64,000 nucleotides of DNA from Anthoceros angustus (taxonomy: Eukaryota > Streptophyta > Anthocerotopsida > Anthocerotales > Anthocerotaceae). Both the position numbers and the translations under genes were made by a program. The notes under the pieces were generated by a model. It saw only the letters and a program-made list of their open reading frames with translations. It ran no database searches and was not told the DNA's origin. Each line of letters begins with the position of its first letter. Position 1 is the first letter of the stretch. Positions 58,317-64,000 of this stretch are shown in pieces. Where the stretch lies: NCBI GenBank assembly GCA_010909165.1, contig VJWM01000106.1:868001-932000 (forward strand), written 5' to 3'.

Positions 58317-59585
58317 GTGAAACACCCTCGGAACTGTTTGCAATTGCAGTTCGCAATTGCAGCGTCTGGCAGTAGGTCCAGGTTTGTTGCCATGCGGAAT
58401 TCCAGGAAGCTCCGGGTGCCGACCAGCCGAGCCCGGCTGCCGGCCATTCCGGAGAGCTCTTGTGAGGGCACAGACGAGAGCCCTCATGAGAGCGGATGGA
58501 CCAGGTTGGCATCGGAGAGGCAAAGCATGGAGACTCTGACGGCGGAAATGTTCATGCTTCTAGTAAGTAGGCCATCGACTGAAGGGACGAGCAGCAGAAG
58601 GAGGAGAACTTCTCCCAGCAAGTTATGGACTGAAGAGACGAGAAGCAAGAGCAGAAGAATTTCTCCTAGCAGCAACAGCGAAAGGCACCCTGCGTCGGCC
58701 TCTATACCGCGCGAGCAGGTGGCTGTGGTGAGACCCGAGCTCGTTGCCAAGGATGATAATTGGCTCAGGCTGTCAAACCTACAACCACATCCTAAGGAAG
58801 CAACAGGGAACCGCGATGCCGAGCTCAGCAGCATCATCGGCAAGGCACAGGAGCTGGACCTCGCGTTCCTGGTGGACGCTACACGGAGCATGAAACGCTG
58901 CATCGACATGGTGAAGAATGAGGTGGTTTTTGTGGCGGAGGCCATCGCCAAGGCACATCCTCAGCTGAAGCTCCGTGTGGCGTTCGTATCTTACCGGGAT
59001 TACGACGATCCCCCTGACAAGACGTTTGATTTCACCGCCAGCTTCCGCGGCGAGCACAGCTTCTTCGTCAGAGCTCTGGCAACTGTGCGGGCATCCGGCG
59101 CTGGCCTGGACGTAGCGGAAGATGTTTTCAGTGGCCTGGACAGGGTGGCAGATTTGAGCTGGCAGGCTGCTAACCGTGTGTTAATTCACATAGCTGACGC
59201 TCCTTGCCATGGCAGGCGGTTTCATCACGGTGTTGGAGACAGGTACCCGCACGGGGACATCTACGGGCGGGACGTTGGCGTTCTGCTTCGGACCTTGCGC
59301 GATCGGTGTAAAATCTCCACTTACACATTCTGTCACCTGAACAGGAGTACGAGGAAGATGCTGCGGGAGTTTCAGAAAGAGGTCGGGGAAGGCTGGATTC
59401 AGCAAGAGCTGTTTGAAAACGTTAGCCTGATACCGTACAAGGTGGTGGCGGTATCCCAGGAAACAATTTCCAGTACGTTGAGCAGCCTTGGTGTGACCGA
59501 AGATGCAAGCATGAGTGATGGCTGTGGAGTTGTCGATCAGGTGCCCCGAGCAATCGATCAGGAGACTGGAGCAACTGGAATGTGA
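58317..59585 (+). CDS. von Willebrand factor A-domain protein (VwkA-like VWA, no kinase)
   Basis: 422-aa frame. The C-terminal two thirds is a VWA domain (about 180-385): LDLAFLVDATRSMKRCID has a MIDAS-type D187xTxS; then LRVAFVSYRDYDD, AEDVFSGLDRVADLSW, NRVLIHIADAPCHGRRFHHG, YPHGDIYGRDVGVLLRTL and ISTYTFCHLNRSTRKMLREF. This variant is the one found beside alpha-kinase domains in VwkA-type proteins of amoebae and other protists, and in stand-alone proteins. No kinase motif follows, and the frame ends soon after the domain. The N-terminal 170 residues are Ser/Arg-rich, probably disordered, with repeated T(R/S)SRRR.SPS blocks. The true start could be Met26 (58392), or the N-terminus could come from an upstream exon. 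Confidence 0.75.
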   Translation: MKHPRNCLQLQFAIAASGSRSRFVAMRNSRKLRVPTSRARLPAIPESSCEGTDESPHESGWTRLASERQSMETLTAEMFMLLVSRPSTEGTSSRRRRTSPSKLWTEETRSKSRRISPSSNSERHPASASIPREQVAVVRPELVAKDDNWLRLSNLQPHPKEATGNRDAELSSIIGKAQELDLAFLVDATRSMKRCIDMVKNEVVFVAEAIAKAHPQLKLRVAFVSYRDYDDPPDKTFDFTASFRGEHSFFVRALATVRASGAGLDVAEDVFSGLDRVADLSWQAANRVLIHIADAPCHGRRFHHGVGDRYPHGDIYGRDVGVLLRTLRDRCKISTYTFCHLNRSTRKMLREFQKEVGEGWIQQELFENVSLIPYKVVAVSQETISSTLSSLGVTEDASMSDGCGVVDQVPRAIDQETGATGM

Positions 59586-59769
59586 GAGTTGTATTCGACA
59601 GGCGTCGGGTTCTTGTGTTCTCGTCCGGTTGTCATCACTCAAGGTTTCTTTCACCTGTCCGGACAGGTTCGTTATCGAACTGCAGGTAGCCTGACTGCTG
59701 TTGGACTAACCACACTCGACAGTTTTTTTTAGTGAATTTAAAGACTTTTAAAGTATATATCAAAATCTC

Positions 59770-59980
59770 AAATTCCACGCGCCGGAATTTGATGAGCGTA
59801 GGGCACTAACAATTGGAATTCGATTTAGAGTAACCCGGGCACTAACGACTAGAATTTGACAATTGGAATTTGATTTAGACTAAAATTTGACAATTGAAAT
59901 TTGATTTAGACTAAAAGTTGACGACTGGAATTTGATTTGATTTAGAGTAACCCCGTATGGCACTACCAATTGGCGACCTC
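59770..59980. repeat. Irregular AT-rich repeats
   Basis: About five variants of TTGACAATTGGAATTTGATT, followed by TAGACTAAAA or TAGAGTAACCC, at spacings near 30-50 bp. Confidence 0.75.
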
Positions 59981-60339
59981 GCACACCAGCATGATGTTTA
60001 TAGCTTGGATGGGCAACTCCTCATCTAAGTATTGATCCGTCCCAAGGATGAACGCAATGTCGGGATGTCACTCCTTGAAGGGAGGACACCTTCGTCAGGT
60101 GCTCCCACGCTATCCTCCTGGGCGTGCCCTAGCTCTCTATCCTCTTGGGTGCCCTATTTTTTCGTCAAGCTTGGACATCCGGCTTGCCTGCTCACCGCGA
60201 GCTCTGACCATGGGACTTCGCACATCACAAGCCCTAAGAATACGAGTTCAGGGAAAAGTCTTGCGACTCCTTGGTTAAGCTTTTAGAAAGACAGGCTTTC
60301 TACAAGAATCCTGAACTGGAACCAATGCCCACAATTTAT

Positions 60340-60860
60340 GTCTCCAAATGGCTTAGGCCAAATGGACACACGTTTATAAGAACATCGTGATTAAGCATCT
60401 TGAGCTTAGATCGGTACTTAAATGGGGTGCCTAAAGGAAGTGGATGCCCGTGCAAGTAACTTAGGCACACCATGGTACAAGTTGTTAAGCACCAAGTCTC
60501 ATGACGGAAATCCGTCCTAAGTGGACTTTAATAAAATTCTTCTTCTTCTTCTATCTAGCACCACCTTAGGACTTTAATGAAATTCTTCTTCTTCTTCTAT
60601 CTAGCACCACCTTAGGACTTTAAAAAAATCCTTCTTCTTCTATCTAGCACCACCTTAGGACTTTAATAAAATTCTTCTTCTTCTTCTATCTAGCACCACA
60701 CCTGTTCTGGGGTGCCTAAAGGGAGTGGATGCCCTTGGTGCAAGTAGCTTAGGCACACCATGGTACAAGTTGTTAAGTACCAAGTCTTATGATGAAAATC
60801 CGTCGTAAGTGGACTTAAATAAAATTCTTCTTCTTCTTCTTCTATCTAGCACCACACCTA
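60340..60860 (+). repeat. Dispersed SINE-like repeat, copy 2 (long, internally duplicated)
   Basis: Begins CCAAATGGCTTAGGCCAAAT, then GGGGTGCCTAAAGG.AGTGG, CACCATGGTACAAGTTGTTA and a (CTT)n tail; the second half from about 60715 repeats the GGGGTGCC block. Four tandem units of 43-46 bp (60523-60706), each GGACTTTAATAAAATTCTTC followed by CTATCTAGCACCACC, sit between them. (CTT)n tails and multiple copies suggest a Pol III-type retroposon, but no clear B box was found. Confidence 0.65.
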
Positions 60861-61235
60861 CTCAGTGAGGCTGTAGCTTTGTCGTGCCCTTACTTTGCGC
60901 TGGTCTACTACCAGCCCTCAAAGTGCGAATTTGCAATACCATCAAATAGTCAAGCACATCTTCCCAATCCGTCATGGTAAGGATGTCATTTTGGAATTAG
61001 GGTCAACCAACAAGAGGTAAAGAGACTATGAGGAGGACAATTTTCCCAAAATTGTAGCCTCCTGCCAACCCTAGCCCAAAATTACACAATTCGTTGCTAG
61101 TGTGCCGTTCCAGCGCAATGATAGAGGTTTGCTTATAGTATAAGCTATAAGCTCATGTGTAGCTAATTATAGCTTTTGCCTATTTTTTCATCTCATATAA
61201 TCTTTTTTTCTTTTTTAATATTATCTCAAATAATT

Positions 61236-61262
61236 ACGTGGCCGTAGGTTCGATCCTCCGTA
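61236..61262 (+). pseudogene. Partial tRNA-Lys copy (T-arm)
   Basis: ACGTGG.CGTAGGTTCGATCC resembles the variable loop and T-arm of the intact tRNA-Lys about 110 bp downstream but lacks the 5' half. It is a truncated duplicate. Confidence 0.6.
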
Positions 61263-61318
61263 CTCATACGTCTTCCTGCTTTGTATATATTTATTAACTA
61301 TTCCCTTTCCTCCCGTCT

Positions 61319-61390
61319 GCCGTCCTAGCTCAGTGGTAGAGCGCGTGGCTTTTAACCACGTGGTCGTGGGTTCGATCCCCACGGACGGCG
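61319..61390 (+). tRNA. tRNA-Lys (UUU)
   Basis: Seventy-two nt fold as a cloverleaf: acceptor GCCGTCC pairs with GGACGGC, discriminator G; D-arm AGCTCAGTGGTAGAGC; anticodon stem CGTGG/CCACG with loop CTTTTAA (anticodon TTT); T-arm with GGTTCGATCCC. A box (TAGCTCAGTGG) and B box (GGTTCGATCCC) are intact. No obvious T-run terminator lies in the first 25 bp downstream. Confidence 0.95.
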
Positions 61391-62027
61391 TGGCTTGGAC
61401 GAAAACCACAATTGACCGATAACGTTTCCACCCTGAGCATACCTTTCCCCATGGGGCTGTCGGGGGCTAGCCAGTTGCCGTGCATTTGCGAAGGAAGGCA
61501 AGTTCAAATGGCTTGGGCCAATTGGACACACGTTTATAAGAACGTAGACCGGTACCTAGATGGGGTCCCTAAAGGGAGTGGACTTCAATAAAATTCTTCT
61601 TCGTCTTCATGGACGAGCCGTTCAACAAGAATCAATAGACCGGACAAAAGCCCCGCGCAAGACGAGGATGGTTTCCTACCAACAAATGAAGCTTTTATAA
61701 CCAGGGGGGGACTCGTCACCGTCTCACACTAGCACGCAATTTAATCTTTCATGCTTCTTCAAGCGACGATGGTGCATGTTGCTTCGCCAATCCAAGGCTT
61801 TTCAGATTTCCCCCAATAAAAGAGTGATACGAGAGCTTATCGGCATCATCTACTCCGGTAAGGACGTGCCGAAACTGTCCAGTGGAGAAGTAGGCCCCCG
61901 GAACACCATCCATCTCAAGAAGCGCGCTCTGCACTTTGTACACCTCAAGATCTAGACGGGTGGCAGATTGTTGTCATTCTTGTCATGATTCATCGCACGA
62001 CGGGGAATCTACAAAAGCAGCGCAAAC
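61391..62027. other. Intergenic region, tRNA-Lys to RbgA-like gene
   Basis: Includes a third copy of the SINE-like repeat (61501-61606). A 64-codon minus-strand frame (61749-61943) shows no recognised motif and may be fortuitous or a gene fragment. Confidence 0.5.
61501..61606 (+). repeat. Dispersed SINE-like repeat, copy 3 (short)
   Basis: TCAAATGGCTTGGGCCAATT then GGACACACGTTTATAAGAAC, ATGGGGTCCCTAAAGGGAGT and GGACTTCAATAAAATTCTTC, ending in a CTTC-rich tail. Internal parts of copy 2 are missing. Confidence 0.7.
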
Positions 62028-63956
62028 TCAAGGCGCTCGCAACTCTTGAAATGGAGGGCGTTCCAAAGCTAGCCATCCAAATTTGCCAGACCGGAAGTCG
62101 TTGAGCACTCTATATGATGCTTGGTCAACATCTCCATTGAACATGGGACTCAGCCGCTCCAAATACCTGAAGTTTAGCCATTAGTGTGTCAACCAACCGA
62201 GACGTCACAGTTGGCTGCACACCGAACAGGAGAAGAAACTTTTCCTAAGGTGCATGAACATGCATGGGTTGAGACGACTTACTCCTCTCCTGACAAGCTG
62301 CCAACGTCAACTTTATAGCGCTGCTCGAGGACTTCAGCACCTGAAACACCCAGAAGTTGTTGTGGGCAAAGTGAGAACAAAGAACAACTCTAATTTCCTG
62401 GACGCCCATGTCTTGAACCGCAGCTTTACCTGCAGTAGGCATGCGCTTTATCATCTCGATCAGCACAGCCGCAACACCAGCCACAGCATAAGCCGCCTCT
62501 CCGATGTCATTGCATATAGCAAGCCTAGTTGCAGCAGCCTGATCCAGTATCTTCATAGGCAGTACTCCTGGGGCGTCCAACAAATCAAGATCCTCACCAA
62601 TGCGTGCCCATCTTGGCACACACAGACATTTTAGGAGGAAAAACTTTTTTCTTACCACCTGAATTGCAGGAGCAAAGCAGAAAACAAGTTCCAAATCAGA
62701 GACAGTACAACATACTTCAGATCTCGAGTGACTCCAGGTCTTGGTGCAGCTTCACATAGTTTGCGCCTCAGAAGACGGTTTATTAGAGACGATTTCCCAA
62801 CGTTTGGATACCCAACAACAGCAGCACGCACCTGCCAACCACACAGGGAATCACATTGTGTGGAGTAGACACAGCCTAAACCACTTTTGAAGATGCCCAA
62901 TAGGAGCCTCATGCCTCACCGCACGAGGAAGAAGGCCTTTTGCTCTTCGCCTTGCATTGATATCTGCTGCCACTGTTTTTGATGTTCGGGCCAGCTTCAT
63001 GGAACCCTGCACGAGACAAACGGTTCCATGAGATCCTCAAAGTCTGAAGAAATAACAGCAGAACAATACTCCCACAGCAGCAAGATAGCAACGGGACAGA
63101 GAAGGGCAGTAAAGCCTAAACTTGAGTTGATTATCAACGGAATCTAGTACAGATCAAAGAGCATGTGCCTCTCAGTCAGCAACTGCCCCTGAACTTACAG
63201 CTCCCCGTCGACCATCTGTGAACAACGCAGTCTCCCCACGTTGGGCAAAATAGGCAGCCCACACATTCCTGTCAGCAGTGGAGATCATGTCCTCCCGGTT
63301 CAAGACCAGTATCTTCATCTTGTCGCCTATCCACGAGTCAATCTGCGGCAAGAGCTCCTACTGAGAGAAATCCAAACGCCAGGAAGGAAAACTGCAACAA
63401 CGCATATACAAGCTCAAGCCCGACGGTTGGATCCTTACAGACCTCAGGATGGCAAGTTGACATGGGAATCCTTGCATCCCGCACTTCAATAATCACATCC
63501 ATTAACCGCAGCTGCTCTTTAAGTTTTCTCTCCGCTTTTGCAATGTGTCCTGGATACCACTGTCAAGACATGCTCTTCCATAAACCTTCACATGTGCAAC
63601 AGCCTTGCAATCTGGGATACTGTCAAGCTGTTGATGGTCGTGTACCTGGACAAGACGGGCGGATCTGGTGAGGTAGCCCACATCTGCATCCAAATCAGCC
63701 CACTCTTTCTCTGAAGTCGGTGCCATGCGGGCTGTTGCCGTAACACGGCATGGTGGCCATCCATTTCCAGAGCCTCTACTCTGTTCAACGATGGGTCACG
63801 AGATCGTCAGGCATGGCTGGAGCCAGAGCACGAAAGCACCTGGGGAAGGTAGGGTAGAATCCGTACCTTGGCTGGCAACGCGAATTCTCTGCACCGAGAA
63901 TGAGCAGCCTCACAGCTCGAGAGATGTGGCACCACAGGCAGATACACTCCGGCCAT
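62028..63956 (-). CDS. RbgA/YlqF-type circularly permuted GTPase, chloroplast ribosome biogenesis
   Basis: Bacterial RbgA assists late assembly of the large ribosomal subunit; the plant plastid homologue has the same inferred role. Nine exons (minus): 63956-63867, 63780-63646, 63559-63443, 63342-63199, 63006-62920, 62831-62716, 62611-62430, 62340-62283, 62166-62028; 355 aa. The N-terminus ([20 protein letters not shown]) suits a plastid transit peptide. [13 protein letters not shown] and [16 protein letters not shown] precede the permuted G motifs: G4 LNREDM (128-133), G5 region FTDGRRGA, G1 GYPNVGKSS (198-206), G2 PGVTRDLK, G3 DLLDAPG. The C-terminal helix domain ends [20 protein letters not shown] and [11 protein letters not shown]. 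NKxD is NRED, as in plant orthologues. The exon 7 acceptor (ccaag) is non-pyrimidine-rich but required for the frame. Confidence 0.93.
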
Positions 63957-64000
63957 GGCAAATGGACACAGCGAACGAAAACGGAGCTTAACTGGACGAT

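Larger units (their letters stand above)
59586..61318. other. Repeat-rich intergenic region
   Basis: Contains irregular ACAATTGGAATTTGATTTAG repeats (about 59770-59980), a large copy of the SINE-like repeat (60340-60860) with CTT-rich tandem units, and a partial tRNA-Lys copy (61236-61262). No gene supported. Confidence 0.6.

Noticed and set aside
61221-61409. Short minus-strand frame containing VGIEPTTTWLKATRSTTELG
   Set aside because: It is the reverse translation of the tRNA-Lys gene and its fragment, a familiar annotation artefact.

Overview
This is a nuclear segment of a seedless land plant. The evidence is spliceosomal introns, a PPR RNA-editing factor, a legume-lectin receptor kinase, plastid-targeted proteins, a eukaryotic tRNA-Lys and degraded retrotransposons. 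Three genes narrow the lineage. A one-polypeptide betaine-lipid synthase is typical of algae and spore-bearing plants. A CFAP100/MIA1-type axonemal protein implies motile, flagellated sperm. The PPR protein ends in the KP/GRP variant of the DYW domain, known from lineages with U-to-C organelle RNA editing (hornworts, ferns, some lycophytes). Introns are mostly 70-130 bp and genes are fairly dense, so a hornwort is my best guess; an isoetalean lycophyte or fern is not excluded by sequence alone.

Layout. 0-6 kb: 3' part of the KP-type DYW PPR gene (+), a 22-bp tandem repeat, then an intronless L-type lectin receptor kinase (+). 6-13 kb: no intact gene; a tRNA-Gln relic, two inverted copies of a dead coding sequence, and a 118-bp tandem repeat. 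13.1-16.7 kb: 17-exon betaine-lipid synthase (+). 16.7-22.4 kb: Copia debris, a TIR-bounded segment with a GC-rich core, and a near-perfect 39-bp-arm hairpin. 22.4-24.8 kb: seven-exon GEX1/KAR5-like nuclear-fusion gene (+) followed by a fresh 164-bp tandem duplication. 25.8-28.9 kb: a small plastid membrane protein and an HSPA12-like HSP70 relative (both -). 29.9-33.8 kb: DUF1475 protein and TRM9-like tRNA methyltransferase (both +). 34-37.5 kb: a TIR transposon inserted in a 46-bp tandem repeat, then a C-rich minisatellite. 37.8-42.8 kb: 14-exon SUA/RBM5-like splicing factor (-). 43-49 kb: decayed DNA with a PPR E-domain relic. 49.0-50.9 kb: intronless CFAP100-like gene (-) in an AT-rich island. 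52.0-57.4 kb: LOS4/DBP5-like DEAD-box helicase (-) and CDC20 (+), divergently arranged. 58.3-59.6 kb: von Willebrand A-domain protein. 60-61.6 kb: SINE-like repeats and tRNA-Lys(UUU). 62.0-64.0 kb: RbgA-type circularly permuted chloroplast GTPase (-).

The genes do not form one pathway. Themes are organelle gene expression (PPR, RbgA-like GTPase), RNA metabolism (SUA, LOS4, TRM9) and gamete or cell-cycle functions (GEX1, CFAP100, CDC20). Exon structures were built by hand from splice consensus, reading-frame closure and remembered family motifs. Each complete multi-exon model given here closes in frame, but none has been tested against transcripts.
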